NCBI GenBank assembly: GCA_964493075.1
Contig: CAZBNU010000012.1
Span: 1-39,941, forward strand
DNA: 39,941 nucleotides
Reading direction: 5' to 3'
Source: SLFT01 sp964493075
Lineage (GTDB): Bacteria; Hydrogenedentota; Hydrogenedentia; Hydrogenedentales; CAITNO01
Shown here piece after piece: positions 26,268 to 32,893 of this stretch (the stretch's first letter is position 1; each line of letters opens with the position of its first letter). A model generated the notes under the pieces. The model was not told the DNA's origin, ran no database searches, and worked only from the letters and a program-made list of their open reading frames with translations. The translations under genes and the position numbers were made by a program.

Positions 26268-26530
26268 GACGATTCCTTTCCATTTTTGAGGAGATGGCGA
26301 TCAAGTATATCCAGTAATGTGCCTGCATCCAGATGTTGATAAAGCGTCTCATCTATACGAATGTTCGGGCCGTGAGCACATAATTCCTCACAATGACTGC
26401 CTTCGACGACCACCGATTCCTGAAGGTTATGGTCTGCAAGAAATTCTTCTATGATTGCCAGATGGTTGCGGTTGCCGCGGGCGAAACAGGAACTGCCCAT
26501 ACATAAAGTTATGGTATGCGTTGTGTTCAT
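26264..26530 (-). CDS. [2Fe-2S] thioredoxin-like ferredoxin
   Basis: 88 residues. 'CMGSSCFARGN' near the N-terminus and 'HCEELCAHGPNIRID' in the middle are the four cysteines of a NuoE-type [2Fe-2S] fold without the N-terminal helical part. Small proteins like this are encoded with sensory hydrogenases in Thermotoga and clostridial clusters. It overlaps both neighbours (rex and the sensor) by four bases each, so it is likely to be made in step with the sensor and to carry electrons to or from it. Confidence 0.9.
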   Translation of the reverse strand: MNTTHTITLCMGSSCFARGNRNHLAIIEEFLADHNLQESVVVEGSHCEELCAHGPNIRIDETLYQHLDAGTLLDILDRHLLKNGKESS

Positions 26531-27222
26531 ATGCGTTCCTTTTTCTTTAGCAATGAGACTTTGGACGATGACTGGGCAGCACGTAATTTGGCGGCCAATT
26601 TACTGGAAAGGATTCCCATGGATGAAAAGAGGTTTTCCTGTTGTACTATCACGCCATCGGGCACAGCAAGTGCGATGGGGGCAAAGTTCCAAATGGCCAG
26701 TATGCCGTTATCTGTCATCAAATCGCATACGGTTTGCGCTTCTTGTGCGGGAACTGTCAGTATGCCAATATGCACCTTTATCCGATCAAGCAGGTTGGGC
26801 ATTTTTTCCAGGGGGAATATGGCAACATCGTGAATCTTTTGCCCGTGCTTTTCCTGTGCAGTATCAAATGCAGCAATAATTTTAACGCCATACTCTTCAA
26901 AGGGTTTATAACCCAACAACGCTGTGCCCAGATGACCAGCACCAACGAGTATCGCATCCTGTGCGTTGTTCCAGCCAAGAAAAGTTTCGATTGTCTGGAA
27001 AAGTTCCGCTACTGGATACCCTACCTTGGGACGCCCATTTGCGCCAGCAAGAGCCAGGTCTTTGCGCACCTGGGTTGGGTCGAGATGCAATTCACGGCCA
27101 ATTTGTGTGCATGAGACATATTCCTGATCGCCAATCCTTCTCAGCACCTGGCAATAAGCGGGCAGCCGTCGTAGCGTTGGCTCCGGTATGCCTTGGATAG
27201 CATTGTTTATATTGTCGTCCAT
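26527..27222 (-). CDS. rex: redox-sensing transcriptional repressor Rex
   Basis: 231 residues. The N-terminal winged helix (about 14-75: 'RRLPAYCQVLRRIG', 'VSCTQIGRELHLDPTQVRKDLA') is followed by a Rossmann domain with 'VGAGHLGTALLGY' and 'NFAPIAL'. Rex leaves DNA when NADH/NAD+ rises, linking hydrogenase expression to reductant. It is the first gene of the operon and overlaps the next by four bases, so it should control itself together with hydABC. AGGAA precedes the ATG. Confidence 0.95.
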   Translation of the reverse strand: MDDNINNAIQGIPEPTLRRLPAYCQVLRRIGDQEYVSCTQIGRELHLDPTQVRKDLALAGANGRPKVGYPVAELFQTIETFLGWNNAQDAILVGAGHLGTALLGYKPFEEYGVKIIAAFDTAQEKHGQKIHDVAIFPLEKMPNLLDRIKVHIGILTVPAQEAQTVCDLMTDNGILAIWNFAPIALAVPDGVIVQQENLFSSMGILSSKLAAKLRAAQSSSKVSLLKKKERI

Positions 27223-27315
27223 ACCGATCGATTCCTGTTTTATTGTCCCCGGCTTGTCCTTGTGTAGGACTCGCCGCTATATAAAGAAATTTTTATCGAG
27301 AAACTTTTCTCTAAT

Positions 27316-27344
27316 AGTATACCTGAATATTTGCCCCTTGTCAA
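27316..27344 (-). promoter_or_regulatory. strong promoter of the rex-hydrogenase operon
   Basis: On the minus strand a perfect TTGACA (27344-27339) and TATACT (27321-27316, five of six) are 17 bases apart. The start of transcription falls near 27309, about 90 bases before the rex ATG. This is the best promoter in the window. Confidence 0.8.
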
Positions 27345-27355
27345 ATATTTTGAAC
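27338..27355. promoter_or_regulatory. candidate operator over the -35 box (possible Rex site)
   Basis: TCAAA-TAT-TTTGA (27341-27353) is a perfect 5-bp inverted repeat covering the -35 box. The left half, TTGTCAA, fits the Rex half-site TTGTNAA, but the right half, TTTTGAAC, does not fit TTNACAA. Rex autoregulation is common, so it is worth testing; the match alone is weak. Confidence 0.35.
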
Positions 27356-27442
27356 TACTGTTTTCGGCCCGTGGTTTAATGCATATTCGCCGAATCTGTT
27401 GCACTTGGATTATGGATGGGCTTACAGGGAGAGGGTAGGAAA

Positions 27443-28237
27443 TTATAAAAGGGCCAAAAGAAGAATTACTGCCCCCAGTACGATGCGGTAGTAGCCAAAC
27501 GGCGTAAAACTGTGACGGCGGATATAATTCATAAATACGGCCACAACAATATAGGCCGTGATAAAGGCAACAAGCCCCCCAAGAACAATGAAGAGCCATT
27601 CCTTGTTTTCCAGATGCAGACCTGTCTTCACAATCTTATAGGTGGTTGCGCCGATCATGGTGGGTATGGCGAGGAAAAAGGAAAACTCAGCAGCGGCACG
27701 GCGGTTGGCGCCCAGGAGCATGGCGCCCACAATGGTGGCGGCAGAACGCGATGTGCCGGGTATCATGGCAAGGCACTGGAAAACACCGATTCCGAGTGCG
27801 GACATCCAGCCGATATCGGTAGCCTCGTTGTAATGCGCCGTCAGATGAACCCGCTCAATGGCGAGTATCGCAAGGCCGCCGACAACCAGCGCTATGGCCA
27901 CACTTGTAGAATCGAAAAAAAATTCTTCGATTACATCGTTGAATAGCGCGCCGAGCAGGGCGGCAGGCAGGAACGAAACCCCGATTTTCATCCACAAAAT
28001 GCAGGTCTTGATAGTGTCTGTCTGTTCGCGAAAGGGCCACAACTGTTTCCAGAAATAGAGTACCACCGCCAGGATGGCGGGCAGCTGGATTACAATCATG
28101 AATGTCTCGCGAAAACCCGGACTGCCGGACAGTGTAAACATCTTTTCCATCAGTATCAGATGCCCAGTGCTGCTGACGGGTAGAAATTCGGTCAGTCCTT
28201 CCACCACACCTAATATAAAGACTTTGATGACTTCCAA
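27443..28237 (-). CDS. uppP: undecaprenyl-diphosphatase UppP
   Basis: 264 residues from a TTG at 28237, which has AAGGAA six bases upstream and gives the normal family length; an upstream ATG at 28318 adds a non-hydrophobic piece with no ribosome site. Signatures are 'GVVEGLTEFLPVSSTGHLIL' (catalytic Glu/Ser/His) and 'PGTSRSAATIVGAMLLG'. Eight hydrophobic segments. It recycles the lipid carrier for peptidoglycan and O-antigen synthesis in the inner membrane. It lies behind the ECF operon terminator and before the rex promoter, as a single gene. Confidence 0.93.
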   Translation of the reverse strand: MEVIKVFILGVVEGLTEFLPVSSTGHLILMEKMFTLSGSPGFRETFMIVIQLPAILAVVLYFWKQLWPFREQTDTIKTCILWMKIGVSFLPAALLGALFNDVIEEFFFDSTSVAIALVVGGLAILAIERVHLTAHYNEATDIGWMSALGIGVFQCLAMIPGTSRSAATIVGAMLLGANRRAAAEFSFFLAIPTMIGATTYKIVKTGLHLENKEWLFIVLGGLVAFITAYIVVAVFMNYIRRHSFTPFGYYRIVLGAVILLLALL

Positions 28238-28329
28238 GTGAACTTCCTTATTGTGCCTCGCCCTGCAATGGTGGCACAGAACAACTGTAATTATCAATTG
28301 TGCTGTCTGTACAGACACATAAAGAAGAA

Positions 28330-28360
28330 CGGATACAGGGTGTAGAGTTCCCTGTATCCG
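28330..28360 (-). terminator. terminator of the ECF sigma operon
   Basis: A perfect 11-bp stem, CGGATACAGGG (28330-28340) with CCCTGTATCCG (28350-28360), and a nine-base loop, 22 bases beyond the stop of the Spy-like gene. On the minus strand it is followed by TTCTTCTTTATG, a good T-rich tail. Confidence 0.8.
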
Positions 28361-28382
28361 CTATGGTTATGGATTTGAAAGG

Positions 28383-29180
28383 TTATTCGGCCACAGGCGG
28401 CGGGGGCGGTTCCGGTGGGCCCGAACGGCGGGGCCGGTTTGGCATGTTAGGCGGGCGCTTTCCCGGGTCGCCACGACGCCCTTCACCGGGTCGCCGCATG
28501 GCATCACCCGGTTCTCTGGGGCCGCGGGGCCTGTCTGGGTCATCCATCATGGGACCGCGAGGTCTATCGGGATCGCCCATCATAGGACCACGAGGTCTAT
28601 CGGGGTCGCCCATTCCTGGCCCAAAGGGCGGGCCAGGTCTGTCAGGATCGCCCATCATGGGTCCATGAGGGCCGCGGTTGCCTTGTACCTGCTGGAGTAC
28701 GCGCCGCATTTCACCTTGGAAATCGCTCATGAATATCCTGAGTTTGGCTTTTTGCCAAACATTCAGGTCGAGGCCGTCAATGGCATGGCGTGATTCCACG
28801 TCCATATCGCGGCTTCTGTTTTCAATATGCTCCAGGCGTTCCATCAATTCCCGCAGTGCATTTTCATCGTTTTGTGCCTGCAACACCCTGCGCAGTTCGT
28901 GCATGACTTCCATACGTTCCTGTTGCAGTCCTTGGCGCTGATCGCGCATTTCTGCAAAGCGGCGCATGAGCATTACGCTTTGTTCATCGGTCAGTTCAAG
29001 ACGGCGCGTCAGGCGCGTGATCATGACCTGCTCCATCAGTTCGCGGCTTTCGCCCATGTCAGGCGGCGGCGGCTGATCCCAGGGCTCTGGGGGTGGCGGT
29101 GGCGGGGGTTGTGCGCCAGCAAGTCCGGTTGTGGCAACAATAGCGCACAACGTCAGCAGTAGTGTGGTCGTAGTCTTCAT
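28383..29180 (-). CDS. Spy/CpxP-like secreted protein with Pro-rich repeats
   Basis: 265 residues. A signal peptide (1-23, ending in 'AGA') is followed by a proline run (24-40), a helical core (about 45-165, with 'RLELTDEQSVMLMRRF' and a later 'NVWQKAKLRIF' recalling the two LTxxQ motifs of Spy/CpxP), then a Pro/Gly/Arg tail. The tail holds four near-copies of GDPDRPRGPMM (177-221), coded by similar 33-base units at 28518-28652. It is the third gene after an ECF sigma factor and its anti-sigma factor. In metal-sensing systems such as CnrXYH a protein of this shape is the periplasmic sensor. Sensor or stress chaperone are the two options. Confidence 0.8.
   Translation of the reverse strand: MKTTTTLLLTLCAIVATTGLAGAQPPPPPPPEPWDQPPPPDMGESRELMEQVMITRLTRRLELTDEQSVMLMRRFAEMRDQRQGLQQERMEVMHELRRVLQAQNDENALRELMERLEHIENRSRDMDVESRHAIDGLDLNVWQKAKLRIFMSDFQGEMRRVLQQVQGNRGPHGPMMGDPDRPGPPFGPGMGDPDRPRGPMMGDPDRPRGPMMDDPDRPRGPREPGDAMRRPGEGRRGDPGKRPPNMPNRPRRSGPPEPPPPPVAE
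28518..28652 (-). repeat. imperfect tandem repeat in coding sequence (GDPDRPRGPMM units)
   Basis: Four consecutive copies of an 11- to 14-residue unit inside the Spy-like protein. Copies 2 and 3 are identical as peptides and nearly so as DNA. The repeat may change in copy number between strains. Confidence 0.8.
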
Positions 29181-29198
29181 AACATTATCTCCTGTGGT

Positions 29199-29891
29199 TC
29201 AGGTTGCAGCCAAAGCGTCGCGCATCAGTTCGTTGAACGCGGCGAATTCGGCTTCGTTAAGGGTTTCCATCTCTCTATAAATATCAACCAAGGAATCGGG
29301 TGCGGCAAACAAGTTCTCATCCCAAGGGGAAAGTGGCTCCGTACCTTGTGTTGTTGCATAGTAGCGTGCTTCCGCTTCGACGGTCAGTTCAGCCAGTGCG
29401 ATAAGCAGTGTTTCTTCGGGGATCACCTCGAATAGGGCAAGCGTTGTTTCAATCTCATTGTCTGCGATGTTTTCTATTTGGATTGACGCAAGGGTAGTTT
29501 CCGGCACATCAAATTCCATCAGGGAAATCCCGCTGTTATTGGCGATTGGTGTATCTGGAATAACGGGTTCCAATGGCGTGTTAGGCAGCAGCCGGTAAAG
29601 GGTGGCGGCCAGGGTAAACAGCAGCACCGCCGCCGCAGCGAGGGAAAAGGTGATGCGGACGATGTTATGCGGCTTCTTTTGGGGCAGACGGGCGAGCACA
29701 TCGTCCACAAAATGATCCGGAACCACCGGGTCTGGAAGTGCGCGTATCATATCGCCGATTTTCCGGTATTCCACCTGTTGTTTTTCGAGGAGCAAGTCTT
29801 GGGCGATTGCGGCCGCATCTGCTTCTGGACTGGCGCTTTCGTCGTCCAGCAGTGCGCTGACTAATTCGATGAATTCAGGATTCGTATTCAT
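29199..29891 (-). CDS. anti-sigma factor, single-pass membrane protein
   Basis: 230 residues from the ATG at 29891, overlapping the sigma gene by four bases (ATGA). The N-terminal cytoplasmic part (1-70: 'ELVSALLDDESASPEADAA', 'IGDMIRALPDPVVPDHFVDDVLARLP') resembles RseA-type anti-sigma domains and lacks the zinc HxxxCxxC motif. One membrane segment follows ('ITFSLAAAAVLLFTLAATLYRLL', about 80-102), then an acidic extracytoplasmic domain rich in Glu. It probably holds the ECF factor at the membrane until a signal triggers release. The outer domain has no family I can name. Confidence 0.85.
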   Translation of the reverse strand: MNTNPEFIELVSALLDDESASPEADAAAIAQDLLLEKQQVEYRKIGDMIRALPDPVVPDHFVDDVLARLPQKKPHNIVRITFSLAAAAVLLFTLAATLYRLLPNTPLEPVIPDTPIANNSGISLMEFDVPETTLASIQIENIADNEIETTLALFEVIPEETLLIALAELTVEAEARYYATTQGTEPLSPWDENLFAAPDSLVDIYREMETLNEAEFAAFNELMRDALAAT

Positions 29892-30448
29892 AATGCGCCT
29901 TCTCCATAAGCAAGAAGTTGAGTTCGGATTTGTTCGCGTGCCCGTGCGAGGCGGCTGCGGACTGTGCCAATGGGACACTTCAGAATGTTGGCTATGTGCC
30001 GGTAGTCAAAGCCCTCGTATTCGCGCAATACAAGAACTTCCCTGTATTCGAGAGGCAGCGCTGCCACGGCATCTTCCAGCGCTTTCAAAATATCCCCGGC
30101 CTGAGCGTACCTATCCGGCTGCTTTACGGAATTCATGGGAGATTCCTGTTTGAGCGCTGTTATGCGCCGCTGGTGACGATTCCTACTGCGCAGATGGTTA
30201 AAAGCGGTGTTGCGTGCAATGGAGAACATCACTGTTGAAAAGGGATTATCAGGCCGCAGGCGGTCCAGTGCTTTGTAAAGGCGGACAAAACTTTCCTGAG
30301 CGACATCTTCCGCGTCTGGTTGGGAACCGGTAATATGGTAACAAAACCGTATGACCGGTTTTTGATATCGCTGCACTATTTGTGTGAATGCGTCCATATC
30401 GCCTCCAGCGGCCTGGGTTACAAGTTTCCAATCATCTGTTTCAATCAT
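29888..30448 (-). CDS. ECF-type RNA polymerase sigma factor
   Basis: 186 residues. Region 2 (about 22-90: 'FTQIVQRYQKPVIRFCYHITG', 'DAEDVAQESFVRLYKAL', 'FSTVMFSIARNTAFNHLRSR') and region 4 (about 125-178: 'ALPLEYREVLVLREYEGFDYRHIANILKCPIGTVRSRLARAREQI') are complete, joined by a short linker, the ECF pattern. It heads an operon with an anti-sigma factor and a Spy-like exported protein. The short spacing shows that the three are coupled and that the sigma factor should answer an envelope or metal signal. Confidence 0.95.
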   Translation of the reverse strand: MIETDDWKLVTQAAGGDMDAFTQIVQRYQKPVIRFCYHITGSQPDAEDVAQESFVRLYKALDRLRPDNPFSTVMFSIARNTAFNHLRSRNRHQRRITALKQESPMNSVKQPDRYAQAGDILKALEDAVAALPLEYREVLVLREYEGFDYRHIANILKCPIGTVRSRLARAREQIRTQLLAYGEGAL

Positions 30449-30486
30449 GATGTCGCTTTCCGTTTCTACAGGGGTAAACCCCGGAT

Positions 30487-30516
30487 AGTGCGCTTAGGTT
30501 CCAGCGTTTGCGCACT
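30487..30516 (-). promoter_or_regulatory. GGAACC element inside a 7-bp inverted repeat, candidate ECF promoter
   Basis: On the minus strand TGGAACC (30503-30497) resembles the -35 of many ECF-controlled promoters. It sits in the centre of AGTGCGC (30487-30493) and GCGCACT (30510-30516), a perfect inverted repeat. The -10 element is not clear. It lies about 50 bases upstream of the sigma gene, the right place for autoregulation. Confidence 0.35.
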
Positions 30517-30572
30517 GAAATTGAAAATCACCGGGCTTATCTGGGACAATTGTTGACAGTGGCCTAGTCGTG

Positions 30573-30602
30573 TTGGCATCGCAACGGGAATCATGGTACA
30601 CT
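30573..30602 (+). promoter_or_regulatory. candidate promoter of the lipoprotein gene
   Basis: TTGGCA (30573-30578) and TACACT (30597-30602) with an 18-base spacer; five and four of six bases match consensus. The start of transcription would be about 55 bases before the ATG at 30664. Confidence 0.4.
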
Positions 30603-30663
30603 AATCGCGTATGCTGGGTCGCGTACATGTAGGTTTAGCGAATAACAAATAAGGAGTCAGAAC

Positions 30664-31116
30664 ATGCATCGGATTGCATCGCGCGGGATGGGAACGCTTG
30701 TGCTCGCAGCTGTTTTAGTGACACTTGCAGGGTGTTCAGTACCTGTGTTTCGGGTCAAAGTGGTGAATGAGGGCGATTATCCCCTGACTTCTGTCCGGTT
30801 GATTCCCTTTATGGAAGACGCAGAGGAGCAGGCGCAGGCCTTTGCCGATGCAGTTAATCTTATGCCACAGGATGCTTCAGAGACTACGATTCCACTGGAC
30901 TCCGGCAAGGTCGCGTTGTTGCCGCATTTACTCGAAGGCCGACTCTACTATGTGGAAGTCACGACCTATGTGGACAACGCGTATGTGGAGCAGGTATGGG
31001 ATAGCCTCCTTGATTTGCGTGAGATCGAAAAAAATGCGCTGGTTACCATGTATGTCCGTTGCGAGATGATCGGAGATGCGACAGAACCGACGTTCGCGTT
31101 CTTTTTTGAATATTGA
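30664..31116 (+). CDS. small lipoprotein of unknown function
   Basis: 150 residues. AAGGAG precedes the ATG at good distance. The signal 'GTLVLAAVLVTLAGC' is a clear lipobox; Cys24 would carry the lipid. The mature part is beta-rich and acidic ('VVNEGDYPLTSVRLIPFMEDAEEQAQAF', 'GRLYYVEVTTYVDNAYVEQVW'), without catalytic motif or family I recognise. It is a single gene with its own promoter candidate and terminator, divergent from the ECF operon, so it might be under the same envelope control, but no shared site is evident. Confidence 0.8.
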   Translation: MHRIASRGMGTLVLAAVLVTLAGCSVPVFRVKVVNEGDYPLTSVRLIPFMEDAEEQAQAFADAVNLMPQDASETTIPLDSGKVALLPHLLEGRLYYVEVTTYVDNAYVEQVWDSLLDLREIEKNALVTMYVRCEMIGDATEPTFAFFFEY

Positions 31117-31141
31117 TCGTTGCTTGTTTATCGAAAACACA

Positions 31142-31184
31142 ACAGGGATGGTAATCTGTGTTAAGGGTTACCATCCCTGTTTTT
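31142..31184 (+). terminator. terminator of the lipoprotein gene
   Basis: A perfect 13-bp stem, ACAGGGATGGTAA (31142-31154) with its complement (31168-31180), a 13-base loop, and a run of T to 31184. It starts 26 bases after the stop codon. Confidence 0.9.
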
Positions 31185-31254
31185 GTGCCTACTTACGTTG
31201 GGATGCTATAGAGCATTCGTATTGTGATCCTATGGTAAAACTGCGTTGTGGCGG

Positions 31255-31300
31255 GTAATAGGTAATAGGTAATGCTAATAGGTAATTTAATGGGTAATAA
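31255..31300. repeat. degenerate heptamer array GTAATAG
   Basis: GTAAT-headed units begin at 31255, 31262, 31269, 31282 and 31294, the first two being exact GTAATAG copies. It lies between a terminator and the glutamine cyclotransferase gene. Short heptamer arrays of this kind change in copy number by slippage in other bacteria; no function is visible here. Confidence 0.7.
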
Positions 31301-31377
31301 GGATGATGCTGGAACGCTCTCGGCAGATTATCTTCCCTGCGTCACTGGACTAGAATAGTATTTGGAGTGTCAGGGTA

Positions 31378-32229
31378 ATGTATTACAATATTTTGAAAAT
31401 ACTGGTGAAAGCGGCAGGCGCCTGTGCCGCTTTGACAGGTTATTGCTGCTGTTGTCGCTCCGCATTGCCTCCGGCTGACCTGCCACCGCCAGAGAAGATT
31501 GTTTACTACAATTACGAGGTCATCAACGAATACCCTCACGATCCGAAAGCCTTTACCCAGGGGCTGGTGATGGAGGCAGGGTTCCTCTATGAAGGCACCG
31601 GACTGCGGGGCGCCTCGTCCATCCGCAAGGTGGCCCTTGACACGGGTGAGGTGTTGCAGAAAGTAAGTCTGCCAGACGCCTATTTCGGCGAGGGTATTGC
31701 CATTCATGGCCAACGCCTGGTACAGCTTACCTGGAAGGCGCAGACAGGCTTTGTATATGACCTTGATTCCTTTGAACGCAAAGAGACATTCAACTATCTG
31801 GGCGAGGGGTGGGGGCTTACTCACGATGGCAATAAATTTATCATGAGCGACGGCACCGCCAGATTGCGCTTCCTCGATTTGAATACCCTCGAAACCATCG
31901 GACAATTGTATGTTCGTTTCGGGGATGAGCCTGTCAGTTACCTCAACGAACTCGAATACATAGATGGTCGTTTATATGCCAATATCTGGCGGAAGGAGCA
32001 GATTGCCATTATTGATCCCGACAGCGGCTATGTCATCGGCTGGGTGGACATGAGTGGCCTGCTGACCAAAGAAGAACGCCGCAACACCGATGTGCTGAAC
32101 GGCATCGCCTGGGATGCTCAGGAGAAACGCCTGTTGGTGACAGGCAAGAAATGGCCAAAACTGTTTGAGATCAATTTGGTGGAACAGCGTCAGGAGGATT
32201 ACCCTGCTGTTACGTTTGAGGGCGAATAA
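31378..32229 (+). CDS. glutamine cyclotransferase (glutaminyl-peptide cyclotransferase)
   Basis: 283 residues. After an N-terminal hydrophobic stretch with an unusual Cys cluster (CCCC at 23-26), the sequence has the family pattern: 'PHDPKAFTQGLVMEAGFLYEGTGLRG', 'YFGEGIAIHGQRLVQLTWKA', 'GEGWGLTHDG', 'LNELEYIDGRLYANIW', 'LNGIAWDAQEKRLLVTGKKWPKLFEI'. These form the five-bladed propeller of the plant/bacterial type enzyme, which turns N-terminal Gln into pyroglutamate. The N-terminus suggests export or lipidation; GxxC is not a perfect lipobox. It stands upstream of the two small genes at 32258 and 32505. Confidence 0.9.
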   Translation: MYYNILKILVKAAGACAALTGYCCCCRSALPPADLPPPEKIVYYNYEVINEYPHDPKAFTQGLVMEAGFLYEGTGLRGASSIRKVALDTGEVLQKVSLPDAYFGEGIAIHGQRLVQLTWKAQTGFVYDLDSFERKETFNYLGEGWGLTHDGNKFIMSDGTARLRFLDLNTLETIGQLYVRFGDEPVSYLNELEYIDGRLYANIWRKEQIAIIDPDSGYVIGWVDMSGLLTKEERRNTDVLNGIAWDAQEKRLLVTGKKWPKLFEINLVEQRQEDYPAVTFEGE

Positions 32230-32257
32230 AAATGTTTGATTTTTCTACGGTGATGTG

Positions 32258-32494
32258 ATGAGTACAAGAAGGCAGAATGAAAAGAAATTCGACTCTTGGG
32301 AGGAACTTCCAAACGGAGGCCGAAGGTATTCCCGTTCTGTTTCAGGTCGTTTGGGCTGGAATGCGAAGTACATTAAAGAAGTAGACGCGCATGAGCAGAT
32401 TGTGTTTTTTCGGCAAGAAATATATAATGAATATGGTGTGTTGGTTGAAATACATAAAATATACCCTGAAGATACAGGGCATCACAAGGTTTGA
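32258..32494 (+). CDS. small protein of unknown function, first of a pair
   Basis: 78 residues from the ATG at 32258; a GTG directly before it is possible. The sequence is compact and charged: 'WEELPNGGRRYSR', 'GRLGWNAKYIKEVDAHE', 'FRQEIYNEYGVLVEIHKIYPEDTGH'. It looks like a small alpha/beta fold of conserved type rather than noise, because hydrophobic and aromatic residues are regularly spaced and the next gene follows 10 bases after its stop. The shape (small, basic start, followed by an acidic helical protein) recalls toxin-antitoxin pairs, but I recognise no family and no RNase motif. No function assigned. Confidence 0.65.
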   Translation: MSTRRQNEKKFDSWEELPNGGRRYSRSVSGRLGWNAKYIKEVDAHEQIVFFRQEIYNEYGVLVEIHKIYPEDTGHHKV

Positions 32495-32504
32495 CGATAG
32501 AGAC

Positions 32505-32765
32505 ATGAACATTACAAAAGAAAAAACCGCCGCGCAATTGGGTGCTTATCTCAGTCATAGCATTACGCTTGATGAACTGGTGGATTGGGCAGAAATGGCT
32601 ATGATGGAGGGTGATTTTCCTGATGAAGGCAGTGATGTTCTTGCTGAGGTGATTGCACGAATCGGGGTGTCTGATGTCCGGGCTTTCGGTTTGACCTGGG
32701 AAGATTGTGAGTCCATGCTCCAAAAGATTGGGTATAAAAGTCGCGTTGAAATATATAGTTCGTAA
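32505..32765 (+). CDS. small acidic helical protein of unknown function, second of a pair
   Basis: 86 residues from the ATG at 32505. The pattern 'TLDELVDWAEMAMMEGDF' and 'VLAEVIARIGVSDVRAFGLTWEDCESML' is a chain of amphipathic helices, strongly acidic. The gene begins 10 bases after the stop of the 78-residue gene, and the pair shares direction with the glutamine cyclotransferase. A binding partner or antitoxin for its neighbour is the simplest reading; this is inference from size, charge and arrangement. Frame usage and A/T content differ a little from the flanking genes, which would suit a mobile accessory pair. Confidence 0.65.
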   Translation: MNITKEKTAAQLGAYLSHSITLDELVDWAEMAMMEGDFPDEGSDVLAEVIARIGVSDVRAFGLTWEDCESMLQKIGYKSRVEIYSS

Positions 32766-32893
32766 ATCGCTCAGGAAAAGTATTTCGGTGAGGTGTTGTT
32801 GGGGGAAAGCATTGAATAGGAAGCACCTGGCTAAAAATTATCTGGACGAAGCCTGTGTTGGATTACAACGGACGTATTCGTAAGGGAGGGACG

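Noticed and set aside
28518..28652. Regular repeats considered as a CRISPR array
   Set aside because: Units are adjacent with no unique spacers and encode peptide repeats. No CRISPR array was seen in the window.
28300..28668. Plus-strand Gly/Pro-rich frame that looks collagen-like
   Set aside because: It is the mirror of the Pro-rich repeat tail of the Spy-like protein; the true gene has a signal peptide, operon position and terminator.
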